Assembly (NCBI GenBank): GCA_016744455.1
Contig: JADGEI010000002.1
Coordinates: forward strand, 159,024-223,023
Origin: Alcanivoracaceae bacterium
GTDB lineage: Bacteria; Pseudomonadota; Gammaproteobacteria; Xanthomonadales; Marinicellaceae
Length of the DNA: 64,000 nucleotides
Direction: 5' to 3'
Position 1 is the first letter of the stretch; the number at the start of each line of letters is the position of its first letter. Below the pieces are notes generated by a model. That model worked only from the letters and a program-made list of their open reading frames with translations, ran no database searches and was not told the DNA's origin. Of this stretch, positions 44,634 through 52,784 are shown piece by piece. The position numbers were made by a program, and so were the translations under genes.

Positions 44634-44924
44634 TCAATCACATGATTTAGCGATGACATTACAACCGCTATCACGGTAGTAGGTACATCCATTTGCATAC
44701 ATTGTTTCACTGCAACTAGAAAACCCTGTCTCATTATTTGTGTCACCACTTCCAAGGTACATGGTCCAAAGTAATAAAAGCCCTGTAATCATCCACCGTA
44801 AGTCTGGGTTGAAGTGCTTGCCTTTCCACATTAAATAAACGCCTAATGGGTAAAGAAATATCAAGGTTCCAATGACTATGTTTCTATTTTCTGACCATTT
44901 TTTTAACAGTGCGCTAATATTCAT
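44634..44924 (-). CDS. Small Cys-rich membrane protein, unknown
   Basis: This 96-residue protein has two membrane helices (about 15-33 and 42-60) and a Cys-rich C-terminal tail with four Cys (SSCSE, NGCTYY, SGCNVIAKSCD), which could form two disulfides outside the membrane. It is placed 24 bases after the AstE/AspA-like gene and 55 bases before the DUF4395 gene, which also has clustered Cys. No family is recognised. Confidence 0.6.
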   Translation of the reverse strand: MNISALLKKWSENRNIVIGTLIFLYPLGVYLMWKGKHFNPDLRWMITGLLLLWTMYLGSGDTNNETGFSSCSETMYANGCTYYRDSGCNVIAKSCD

Positions 44925-44948
44925 ATTTTGTTCGCCAATTAGTCACTT

Positions 44949-45875
44949 TTAATAAGCAATTTGCATAATAGCATCACCACGATTTACCATTGGATTATTA
45001 TTTAGGGTAATAATGTATCCTTCCTTATTACTATAACAATTGTTTTGGTAATCGGCATATGGGCCACTAATGGTACCTATAACTTGCTTAAACTTAAGCT
45101 TGTCACCAACTTTGACTATGGGGTGAAAAAAACCAGATGTTGGTGCCCTGAGCCATTTCCTTTTGTATTTAGTTATACTTTTAAGTTTAAGTTCATCAAA
45201 TTCTTGCATACTTAAGAAATTAAGAACTTTTTTAATACCTGATACAGCAATATCATGCGCCACTTTATCAAAGCGTAATGATTCGCCACCTTCATAAACA
45301 ATAATCGTCTTATCTTGGTTAAAGGCAGTTTCTCTTAATGTTTTTGGTATTAGGTTTGAGTGTAATGTAAAAGGTGCATTAAAGGCATCAGCCAGTTCTT
45401 TACAGTCAAGATTACTAAGTACAGAACGCGTTTGAGGGATATTAAACCGGCTCTTACCGCCAGTGTGAAAGTCAATAATATAATCACAATGAGGCAATAT
45501 GTGCTTGCTTAATTGATAGGCTATTTGACTAGCTAATGAACCTTCAGAGTGCCCGGGAAATGAGCGGTTTACGTCTTTCCCATCAGGAACCTCACGTGAA
45601 AAATTAATAAAGCCAAATACATTGAGTATTGGCACACATACCACGGTGCCACTTTTTACTCGGTTAATTTCTTTATCAATAATGGTTCGAATAACATCAA
45701 CTGAATTAATTTCATCACCATGCAAACCTGCCATCAGCAGTAGAACGGGGCCGTCATTGATCCCTCTAGAAACAAACACTGGAATATCAATTTTAACACC
45801 TGAAGTGAGTTTAGCGACCGCCAACCTAACTTGTTTTGTTTGCCCTTTAGCGATTTTTATTCCTGCTATTTTCAT
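44949..45875 (-). CDS. Succinylglutamate desuccinylase/aspartoacylase-family zinc hydrolase
   Basis: This 308-residue M14-like carboxypeptidase-fold enzyme has zinc ligands in LMAGLHGDEIN (His, Glu) and a third His in YIIDFHTGG, a substrate Arg region NRSFPG, and a C-terminal beta domain (SGFFHPIVKVGD) with a likely catalytic Glu in IVYEGGESLRFD. The family cuts amide bonds of N-acyl or side-chain amino acids. It overlaps rimK by four bases, so a role in reversing or trimming a RimK-added amino acid is plausible but inferred. Confidence 0.85.
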   Translation of the reverse strand: MKIAGIKIAKGQTKQVRLAVAKLTSGVKIDIPVFVSRGINDGPVLLLMAGLHGDEINSVDVIRTIIDKEINRVKSGTVVCVPILNVFGFINFSREVPDGKDVNRSFPGHSEGSLASQIAYQLSKHILPHCDYIIDFHTGGKSRFNIPQTRSVLSNLDCKELADAFNAPFTLHSNLIPKTLRETAFNQDKTIIVYEGGESLRFDKVAHDIAVSGIKKVLNFLSMQEFDELKLKSITKYKRKWLRAPTSGFFHPIVKVGDKLKFKQVIGTISGPYADYQNNCYSNKEGYIITLNNNPMVNRGDAIMQIAY

Positions 45876-46744
45876 GTGGTTTTTTCTAGGTGTTTAATGA
45901 TTAATTTGGCAATATTAATGTTGGTGGTTTTTTCAATTCCCTCCAATCCTGGCGAAGCATTTACCTCTATAACTAAAGGGCCTCGTTTTGATTGTAGCAT
46001 ATCAACACCAGCAACTGCTAAACCCATAGCTTGAGCAGATTTGACGGCTGTTTGTTGTTCCTCCTCGCTTAATTGTATTTTCTCACCTTTTCCCCCTTGG
46101 TGTAAATTAGAACGAAAATCACCCTCTTTAGCTTGGCGTTTCATTGCTGCAACAACTTTATCACCAACCACAAATGCACGAATATCAGCACCTTGAGATT
46201 CAGCAATAAATTCTTGGATAATAAATTTTTTGTTAGCACTTTGGTGAATGTTAATTATTTCACTGGCGTGTTTTCGGTCTTTAATAAGAAAAACTCCATT
46301 GCCCTGAGTGCCTTCAAGTTGTTTCATTACAAAAGGAAAACCACCAACAGCAGTGATAATTTCATCAATGTTGTAAAAATAATGAGTGAAATAGGTCTTT
46401 GGCATACCAACATCTTCACAGGTAAGTACTTGTAAGCAATGTAATTTATCACGAGCTCTTAATAAGGCTTGAGAAGATACAATTGTAGGGATGTTTTGCA
46501 TTTCAAATTGTCGTATCAATGCTGCACCATAAAAAGTAAAAATTGCACCAATACGTGGAATTATGGCATCAATAAACTGTAAATATTGGCCATTATAATA
46601 AACCACAGGCTTTTTCTTTTCGCTGATAATGTTACAGTGCATGTAATCAACAATGGCCGTATTGTGCCCTGCACTTTTGGCCTCATCAAACAACCTCATA
46701 GTGGAATACAGGCGTTTATTGCGTGATAAAATAAGAACATTCAC
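45872..46744 (-). CDS. rimK: RimK-type ATP-grasp ligase
   Basis: This 290-residue ATP-grasp enzyme matches RimK, which adds glutamates to the C-terminus of ribosomal protein S6. It has the N-terminal MNVLILSRNKRLYSTMRL start, LEGTQGNGVFLI, EFIAESQGADIRAFVVGD, the RSNLHQGG loop and the C-terminal VIEVNASPGLEGIE motif with Mg ligands. It starts at GTG, overlapping the miaA stop codon (GTGA), and overlaps the hydrolase gene. The length is normal. Confidence 0.92.
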   Translation of the reverse strand: MNVLILSRNKRLYSTMRLFDEAKSAGHNTAIVDYMHCNIISEKKKPVVYYNGQYLQFIDAIIPRIGAIFTFYGAALIRQFEMQNIPTIVSSQALLRARDKLHCLQVLTCEDVGMPKTYFTHYFYNIDEIITAVGGFPFVMKQLEGTQGNGVFLIKDRKHASEIINIHQSANKKFIIQEFIAESQGADIRAFVVGDKVVAAMKRQAKEGDFRSNLHQGGKGEKIQLSEEEQQTAVKSAQAMGLAVAGVDMLQSKRGPLVIEVNASPGLEGIEKTTNINIAKLIIKHLEKTT

Positions 46745-47667
46745 GCCATAAACTCTTCTGTTAATCGTTGTATTTCATCGAGATAACCTTTTTTGGTTGA
46801 ATCTAACCAGACTGTGTTTTCTTCTTTTCTTAACCAGGTCCATTGGCGTTTGGCTAATTGCCTTGTAGCCACAATGCCTTTAAAAATCATATCGTCATAG
46901 TTTAATTCATTATTCAGGTATTGCCAGACTTGTCGATAACCAACACAGCGCATGGAAGGCATATCAAATTTGATTCTGTGATCAGATTTGAGTTTTTCAA
47001 CTTCTTCGATGAACCCTTGTTTAAGCATAATTTTAAAACGCTGTTCAATACGTTTATGCAATATTGTACGTTCAGGAGCTATAACTATTTTCAAGGTGTC
47101 ATAATCTAGTTTGTTGCCTTGGTTTTCTTTATGCAACTGAGTCATGGTTTTGCCGGATATTTGATTAACTTCAAGCGCACGTTGAATACGCTGGGGGTCA
47201 TTTTGATTGATTCTTTTGGCTGAATCAGGGTCAATTTTCGTTAGCCTATCATGCATAGATTGCCAACCAATATCTTCAGCGAGTATAGAAAGCTCTCTAC
47301 GTATAGCGACATTGGCATCTGGAAGTTTTGATAAGCCTTGTTGTAGGCTACGATAATACATCATTGTACCTCCAGCCAATAGAGGTGTTTTTTTAGAAAA
47401 TAATGATTTTTCCATTAAATTTTTAGAATCATTAACAAAGCTAGCAGCCGAATAAGACTCCCAAGGTTGGATAATATCAACCAATGCGTGTGGAGCTTGC
47501 TTTAATGTGGTTTTATCAGGTTTTGCGGTACCAATGTCCATTTTTTTATATACCAAAGCCGAGTCGACCGAAATAATTTCACAACCATACTGTTGATGTA
47601 AAAATATTGCTGCATCTGTTTTACCAGCAGCAGTTGGTCCCATTAAAAAGATGGCTTTTTTGTTCAT
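46741..47667 (-). CDS. miaA: tRNA dimethylallyltransferase
   Basis: This 308-residue enzyme adds a dimethylallyl group to A37 of tRNAs that read UNN codons. Motifs are the P-loop MGPTAAGKTDAAI at the N-terminus, SVDSALVYKKMDIGTAKP, LAGGTMMYYRSL, RINQNDPQRIQRALEV, and the C-terminal RQLAKRQWTWLR. It is sandwiched between a GNAT gene and rimK with four-base overlaps on both sides. In many gammaproteobacteria miaA is next to hfq; that is not the case here. Confidence 0.96.
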   Translation of the reverse strand: MNKKAIFLMGPTAAGKTDAAIFLHQQYGCEIISVDSALVYKKMDIGTAKPDKTTLKQAPHALVDIIQPWESYSAASFVNDSKNLMEKSLFSKKTPLLAGGTMMYYRSLQQGLSKLPDANVAIRRELSILAEDIGWQSMHDRLTKIDPDSAKRINQNDPQRIQRALEVNQISGKTMTQLHKENQGNKLDYDTLKIVIAPERTILHKRIEQRFKIMLKQGFIEEVEKLKSDHRIKFDMPSMRCVGYRQVWQYLNNELNYDDMIFKGIVATRQLAKRQWTWLRKEENTVWLDSTKKGYLDEIQRLTEEFMA

Positions 47668-48152
47668 AAGCTTTTAGTATAAAAATATTTATCAACTTCC
47701 ATAATAGTAAATGAGGATGGTAAGTTCGATTGATCAATTCTATTAAAGCCATTTTTTTCATAGAATCGGTGGGCGGCATAATAGTTTGGCACTGTACCTA
47801 AAAAAACATCAGAAATTTGATGTTTTTTTGACCAAACTAGAGCGGTATTCATTAAATTTTGTCCTATGTTTAAAGGTTTGCCACGGAAATTTTTTTTGAC
47901 AAACATTTTTCGTAATGCTACTTGTTTATCACCAATATCATGTAGAGAAATTGTTCCTAAAACTTTTTCATTAGTTAAGGCTAGCCAAAAATTACCACTT
48001 CCTTTTTGGTAATAATGCGGTATATTTTTTAAATCAGGTTGATCTTCAGCAACAATAGGCACACCAAACTCCTTAGACTGTATAGTAACAATAAGCTCTA
48101 TAACTTGTTGTTGGTATTTTGAGGTATAACTTTCAATTGTAACATCTATCAT
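47664..48152 (-). CDS. GNAT family N-acetyltransferase
   Basis: This 162-residue acetyltransferase has the acetyl-CoA loop region VALRKMFVKKNFRGKPLNIGQNLM and the C-terminal AAHRFYEKNGFNRI. The substrate is unknown; relatives are often annotated only as GNAT. It overlaps miaA by four bases and starts seven bases after the ftsB stop codon, so it belongs to the ftsB-miaA-rimK operon. Confidence 0.85.
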   Translation of the reverse strand: MIDVTIESYTSKYQQQVIELIVTIQSKEFGVPIVAEDQPDLKNIPHYYQKGSGNFWLALTNEKVLGTISLHDIGDKQVALRKMFVKKNFRGKPLNIGQNLMNTALVWSKKHQISDVFLGTVPNYYAAHRFYEKNGFNRIDQSNLPSSFTIMEVDKYFYTKSL

Positions 48153-48159
48153 TTCTTTG

Positions 48160-48435
48160 TTAATTGTCCTCGATTACCTGGATAAATGTTTCTCCATCTT
48201 TAATCATACCCATTTCTGATCGAGCACGTTCTTCAATAGCTTCTAAACCGTGTTTTAAGTCTTCAACTTCTGCTTTTAATTGATTGTTACGTGCTTTGAG
48301 CTTAGCATTTTCCTGAAGTTGTAATGTATATAATCTTTGTTTTTCTTTTAAGTCATACGCACCACCGTCACCAAACCAATGTAAATACAAGGAGATCAGT
48401 AACAAAAATAAGAGAACAACGTTAACAGTTTTCAT
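48160..48435 (-). CDS. ftsB: Cell division protein FtsB
   Basis: This 91-residue bitopic protein has one N-terminal helix (about 4-20), a leucine-zipper coiled coil (about 28-65), then ERARSEMGMIKDGETFIQVIE, the conserved DivIC/FtsB end. With FtsL and FtsQ it activates septal peptidoglycan synthesis. It is the promoter-proximal gene of the operon that carries miaA and rimK. The usual neighbours eno and ispD are not adjacent. Confidence 0.93.
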   Translation of the reverse strand: MKTVNVVLLFLLLISLYLHWFGDGGAYDLKEKQRLYTLQLQENAKLKARNNQLKAEVEDLKHGLEAIEERARSEMGMIKDGETFIQVIEDN

Positions 48436-48497
48436 AAACCAACAGTAAAGAATTAGAAAATATATTTTATGCTAAACAGAGAGGTTTTGTAATTTAT

Positions 48498-49271
48498 TTA
48501 TATAAAACCCAAAGCTTTTATTTCTGGATAAAACTTCCTTGATACTGGAATTTCAAGTCCGTTACGCATTAATAGTATTACTTTTCTCGAAGTTTTATTA
48601 ACCTTTTCTATCTGGTTTTTTGCTACCCAATGAGAACGATGGACTTGCAAGCCTGGGTACTCTTTTAGTTCAATCAGTGCATCTTTCATTCGCATTAACA
48701 GCATATGAGAACCAATTTTTGTATGTACAAGAATGTAGTGGTCTTCCATAGATAAACAGATAAGCTGCTCACCAACTTCATTTGGAAGTCGGTTAATAAA
48801 CAATTGTCCACCAAGTTGCTGTTTATTTCGAATTGCTACTTCAGGGTTTCTATGTATGAGACGCATAATGGTGTCAATTATTATACCAAGAATAAAAATG
48901 TGAGGCAAAATATAAAAAACCATGGTAAAAGTAATTGTATAATGAGGTTGAACAAATTGTGTGGCAAATACAACAATAAAAGCCAAAGGAAATGTTGCTA
49001 AAAGTGATGGGGCCATATACAGAAAAGCCGGGTGTAAGTTTTTGTTGGAAAAGAGAGAGTCAACAATTCTGTGAGAGAAAATATAGATAAAGTAACCAAT
49101 ATTGAACAATATAATCCAATACAAGAGGCGTTTAATAAAGGGTATTTGGTAACTTCCAAAAGGGCCCAAAAAGCCAAGAACCAGTGCAAATATTAAATTA
49201 ATAGAGAGGGTTTTAATACTGGGTAAGGGTAAAGAGCGGGCTTTCTCTATGTCAATTTTACGATTCGTCAA
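48498..49271 (-). CDS. Membrane-anchored LytTR-type transcriptional regulator
   Basis: This 257-residue protein has four membrane helices (about 22-145) and a C-terminal LytTR DNA-binding domain (about 160-257: LICLSMEDHYILVHT, LKEYPGLQVHRSHWVAKNQI, ISRK-type SRKVILLMRNGLEIPVSR). It lacks a receiver, so the membrane part probably senses the signal. The start is TTG at 49269-49271. It is divergent from the ABC-2 exporter operon, with 167 bases between, which suggests it controls that operon. Confidence 0.88.
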   Translation of the reverse strand: MTNRKIDIEKARSLPLPSIKTLSINLIFALVLGFLGPFGSYQIPFIKRLLYWIILFNIGYFIYIFSHRIVDSLFSNKNLHPAFLYMAPSLLATFPLAFIVVFATQFVQPHYTITFTMVFYILPHIFILGIIIDTIMRLIHRNPEVAIRNKQQLGGQLFINRLPNEVGEQLICLSMEDHYILVHTKIGSHMLLMRMKDALIELKEYPGLQVHRSHWVAKNQIEKVNKTSRKVILLMRNGLEIPVSRKFYPEIKALGFI

Positions 49272-49438
49272 TGGGTTTAACCTAATATTGTTGTGCTGTT
49301 AACGAATACAGTATAACAGTTGGCGAATTTGTCGTTGTAAATGATTTGAAAAAAAGTTACATTAAGCCTTTATTAATAGGCAAGCTAAACCTTTTAAGTA
49401 TTTTTTAAAGTTAGCCCTTACCCATCAAGAGAGAAATT

Positions 49439-50368
49439 ATGATTGAAGTAAAAAACCTTATAAAGCAATTTGCTGGTATAACAGCTGTTGATACGATAAG
49501 CTTTAGTGCAAAAACAGGTGAAATATTTGGCTTGCTCGGTCCTAATGGAGCGGGAAAATCTACCGCTATAAATTGCATTAGTGGGTTATTAAAGGCTGAT
49601 GACGGTAGTGTGGAAATAAACGGGTATAACACTAATAGCGATTCCAATAAAGCAAAATCTTCGCTTGGCCTTGTTCCACAAGAACTTGCGTTATATGAAG
49701 ATTTGTCTGCCTATGAAAATCTAGTGTTTTGGGGATCAGCCTATGGATTATCAGGGGAAAAATTAGAAAGTAGAATTCAAGAAGTTTTAGTTGATGTAGG
49801 CCTAGAAACAAGGCAAAAAGAACCGGTGAAACAATTCAGTGGTGGCATGAAACGCCGATTAAATTTTGCCTGTGCAATATTACATAAACCAGCGGCTTTA
49901 TTATTAGATGAGCCGACAGTGGGGGTAGACCCTCAATCAAGGGAACATTTATTACATGCAACACTTAAGCTTAAACATGCAGGTACAGCTGTTATTTATA
50001 CAACACACTATATGGAAGAAGCAGAGCGACTTTGTGATCATTTGGCTATTATGGATAAAGGTAAAGTCATAGCGGCAGGAACAGTTGAACAATTACGAAA
50101 ACAAGTAGGTGAAAGAGATTTAATAACATTAGTTGGTAACTATAAAAATTTAGACAATAAACAACAATTACTAGATATTGGAGCTGAAATTTTAGAGATA
50201 TCAAGTGAAGAAATTCGAATATTGATACCAGAGGCATCTACTTGTTTAACCCAGGTTTTAGCGACAGTTGAGAGTCTAGGTCAAGTGAATCAAGTTAATA
50301 TACAACAAGCTAATTTGGAAAGCCTGTTTATAAAGCTTACTGGACGAGCTTTGCGAGATGATACATGA
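49439..50368 (+). CDS. ABC-2 type exporter, ATP-binding subunit
   Basis: This 309-residue ATPase of the DrrA/NatA group has Walker [11 protein letters not shown], signature FSGGMKRRL, Walker [16 protein letters not shown] and the H-loop [13 protein letters not shown]. The C-terminal domain (about 225-309) is typical of drug or polysaccharide exporters of this class. It starts an operon with two permeases, overlapping the first by four bases. The cargo cannot be told from sequence. Confidence 0.93.
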   Translation: MIEVKNLIKQFAGITAVDTISFSAKTGEIFGLLGPNGAGKSTAINCISGLLKADDGSVEINGYNTNSDSNKAKSSLGLVPQELALYEDLSAYENLVFWGSAYGLSGEKLESRIQEVLVDVGLETRQKEPVKQFSGGMKRRLNFACAILHKPAALLLDEPTVGVDPQSREHLLHATLKLKHAGTAVIYTTHYMEEAERLCDHLAIMDKGKVIAAGTVEQLRKQVGERDLITLVGNYKNLDNKQQLLDIGAEILEISSEEIRILIPEASTCLTQVLATVESLGQVNQVNIQQANLESLFIKLTGRALRDDT

Positions 50369-51606
50369 ATAGTTTCTTTAGTTACACCGTGTTTCGAAAT
50401 ACACAAACTAAACTGTTTAAAGAAAAATGGCAATTGAGTATGTGGATTCTAATACCTGTAATGATGGCCGGCTTATTTTCACTTATTTCAGGTTCTGATG
50501 GCAACGCAAGACCTGTTGGGACTTTGCTCGTCACAGACAATGACGGTAGTTTTTTGTCACAGTTATTTGTGGGTAGCTTTAATCAGGGCCCGTTGGCTGA
50601 GATGTTTATTTTGAAGGCGAAAACCAAAGAACAAGCTATAAAGATTATGGACAAAGGAGAAGCCAGTGTGTGGTTGGAAATTGAAAAAGATTTCACACAA
50701 AATTTTCTAGATGAAAAACCTACTTCAATTAAATTGGTAAAAAACCCTAGTCAGAAAATTTTGCCACAAATAGCAGAAACAATGGTAGGGACTTTATCCG
50801 ATGGTGGACACTATATTCAGTTGTTGTTTTCAAAAGAACTGAAACAGTTTAAGAATTTATTAACAGGAAAAAATATTAGTGATGCAGATATAGCTTTAAT
50901 GACAGTTCAAATAAAGCACACAATTGATAATCTTGAAGATCAGTTGTTTCCTCCACAAATTAAGGCTGAAAAACAGGTTGTAAAAACTAATAAGGCACCA
51001 TCAAAATCATTTATGCTATTTATGTTTCCCGGAATAATGTTTATGGCTTTACTTTTTTCTTCTCAAGGCATGGCACAAGATTTTTGGAAAGATAAAACTC
51101 AAGGGATAATAAGCCGATTGTTATCATCTCCAGTTGGGTTAAATCACTATATGATTGGCAAACTTTCTTCATCAGCAATAATTTTTGTATTTATTGCAAT
51201 ACTCCTAGGCGGCTTGGGCTTGATTTTATTTAATATAGAGATTAAAAAAATTGGCGTTATTATATTATGGCTTATGCTATCAGGGCTAGCTTTATGGAGC
51301 TTGATGTTGTTTCTGTCTTTACTATTGCCTACAGAAAAGTCTGCCAATTTAGTAACTCAAGGCATGGTTTTTCCGTTAATGATGTTAGGAGGCAGTTTCT
51401 TTCCATTCGATTCAATGCCGAAATGGATGGTAGTCATAGGCGAAAAACTGCCAAATGGTTATTTGTTACAGAGTTTCAATTCGTGGTTTATTAAAGATCA
51501 GGCACTATCAATTTTATTAATTCCTGCTATTACTGCACTAACCTTTATTGTATTGATGTTTATTATCAACAATTCATTGTTTGCCAAGTTTGCTAGGAGA
51601 AGATGA
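50365..51606 (+). CDS. ABC-2 type exporter permease 1
   Basis: This 413-residue permease has an N-terminal helix (about 28-45), a large extracytoplasmic domain (about 50-215) and five C-terminal helices, the YhgE/YbhR-like layout of ABC2_membrane_3. FPGIMFMALLFSSQGMAQDFW begins the core. It pairs with the second permease to form a heterodimeric channel with the ATPase. It overlaps the neighbours by four bases on each side. Confidence 0.9.
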   Translation: MNSFFSYTVFRNTQTKLFKEKWQLSMWILIPVMMAGLFSLISGSDGNARPVGTLLVTDNDGSFLSQLFVGSFNQGPLAEMFILKAKTKEQAIKIMDKGEASVWLEIEKDFTQNFLDEKPTSIKLVKNPSQKILPQIAETMVGTLSDGGHYIQLLFSKELKQFKNLLTGKNISDADIALMTVQIKHTIDNLEDQLFPPQIKAEKQVVKTNKAPSKSFMLFMFPGIMFMALLFSSQGMAQDFWKDKTQGIISRLLSSPVGLNHYMIGKLSSSAIIFVFIAILLGGLGLILFNIEIKKIGVIILWLMLSGLALWSLMLFLSLLLPTEKSANLVTQGMVFPLMMLGGSFFPFDSMPKWMVVIGEKLPNGYLLQSFNSWFIKDQALSILLIPAITALTFIVLMFIINNSLFAKFARRR

Positions 51607-52775
51607 TGCTAAAAAATAGTTTATTTATTGCCAAGAAAGATTTTATTTATTCATTAAAAGAAAAATCTTTATTGGTTTGGATGTTTATTATGCCTTTGGT
51701 GTTTTTTGGTTTTATTGGTTCTACAACTGGTGGTATGGGCGGGTCAAGCGGCCCAAGTAATGTAGCAATTTGGGAAAGTGTTGAGGGTATGACAGAAACA
51801 GATGTCATGGCAAAACAAATTGTCTTTAGACTTAAACAGGAAAACTATACAGTTGTAATATTTAATAAGAATATAGATGAGGAAGAACGAAAATTCCATT
51901 TTAAAAACTATACCCGTAGACTGTGGTTGCCAGAAAATATGGAACAAGATTTTAAGGCGGAGAAACAAATTAAAATTGTGTATAACAGTAAAGCCTCTGG
52001 ACTTGGTAATGATAGAGATAAATTCGCCATTGAAAAAGCAATCTATCAAACATTGGGTGACGTTTTGGTCTTTAAAAAACACAACGATACAATGGAAGAG
52101 TTAAGTTTTTCAGAAGTTAATAAACTACCAAAAAATATCAATGTAGAGATTAGTTCAGCAGGTGAAAGCGTTAATATCCCAAATGGTTTTAACCAAGCTG
52201 TACCAGGTATATTGGTTATGTTTATTATGATGATTGCGTTATCCAGTAGTAGCTTGTCCTTGTTTTTGGAAAGAAAGACTGGCGTATTGAAACGCTTAGC
52301 TGCAACACCAATAACACGCAAGGAAATTGTACTTGGTAAATGGTTGGGTAAGTGGTACATCACTATTTTACAATTGGTTTATGGAATGATTGTCGGCTGG
52401 TTGATTTTTAAAATTCATTGGGGGAGCCATTTAGTGGCAATTTTTTCGGTGTTATTAATTTGGGCAGCATTTAATGCCGCTCTTGCTGTGTTGCTGGGGA
52501 GTTTTGCTACATCAGAAGGCCAAGTAAGTTTGATTGCAACGGTATCTTCTTTGTTGTTTGCAGCATTGGGTGGGTGTTGGTGGCCAATAGAGGTAACACC
52601 CATGTGGATGCAAAAATTAGCTAATTTTTTACCAACGGGTTGGGTTATGGATATTTTGCATAATTTAATGTATTTTGGGAGCCAATTAAGCGATGTTATC
52701 TATCAAATAGTGGCGATGTTTATTCTCTCACTCGTGGCATTAAGTTTTGCCTTTAAGCAGTTTAAATTTTCATAA
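51603..52775 (+). CDS. ABC-2 type exporter permease 2
   Basis: This 390-residue permease has the same layout as its upstream neighbour: an N-terminal helix (about 26-42), an extracytoplasmic domain to about 200, and five or six helices ending FAFKQFKFS. The region LERKTGVLKRLAATPITRKEIVLGKW is the cytoplasmic loop that contacts the ATPase, and GGCWWPIEVTP is the loop before the last helices. It ends the exporter operon and is convergent with the FimX-like gene 10 bases on. Confidence 0.9.
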   Translation: MMLKNSLFIAKKDFIYSLKEKSLLVWMFIMPLVFFGFIGSTTGGMGGSSGPSNVAIWESVEGMTETDVMAKQIVFRLKQENYTVVIFNKNIDEEERKFHFKNYTRRLWLPENMEQDFKAEKQIKIVYNSKASGLGNDRDKFAIEKAIYQTLGDVLVFKKHNDTMEELSFSEVNKLPKNINVEISSAGESVNIPNGFNQAVPGILVMFIMMIALSSSSLSLFLERKTGVLKRLAATPITRKEIVLGKWLGKWYITILQLVYGMIVGWLIFKIHWGSHLVAIFSVLLIWAAFNAALAVLLGSFATSEGQVSLIATVSSLLFAALGGCWWPIEVTPMWMQKLANFLPTGWVMDILHNLMYFGSQLSDVIYQIVAMFILSLVALSFAFKQFKFS

Positions 52776-52784
52776 AATGGTATT

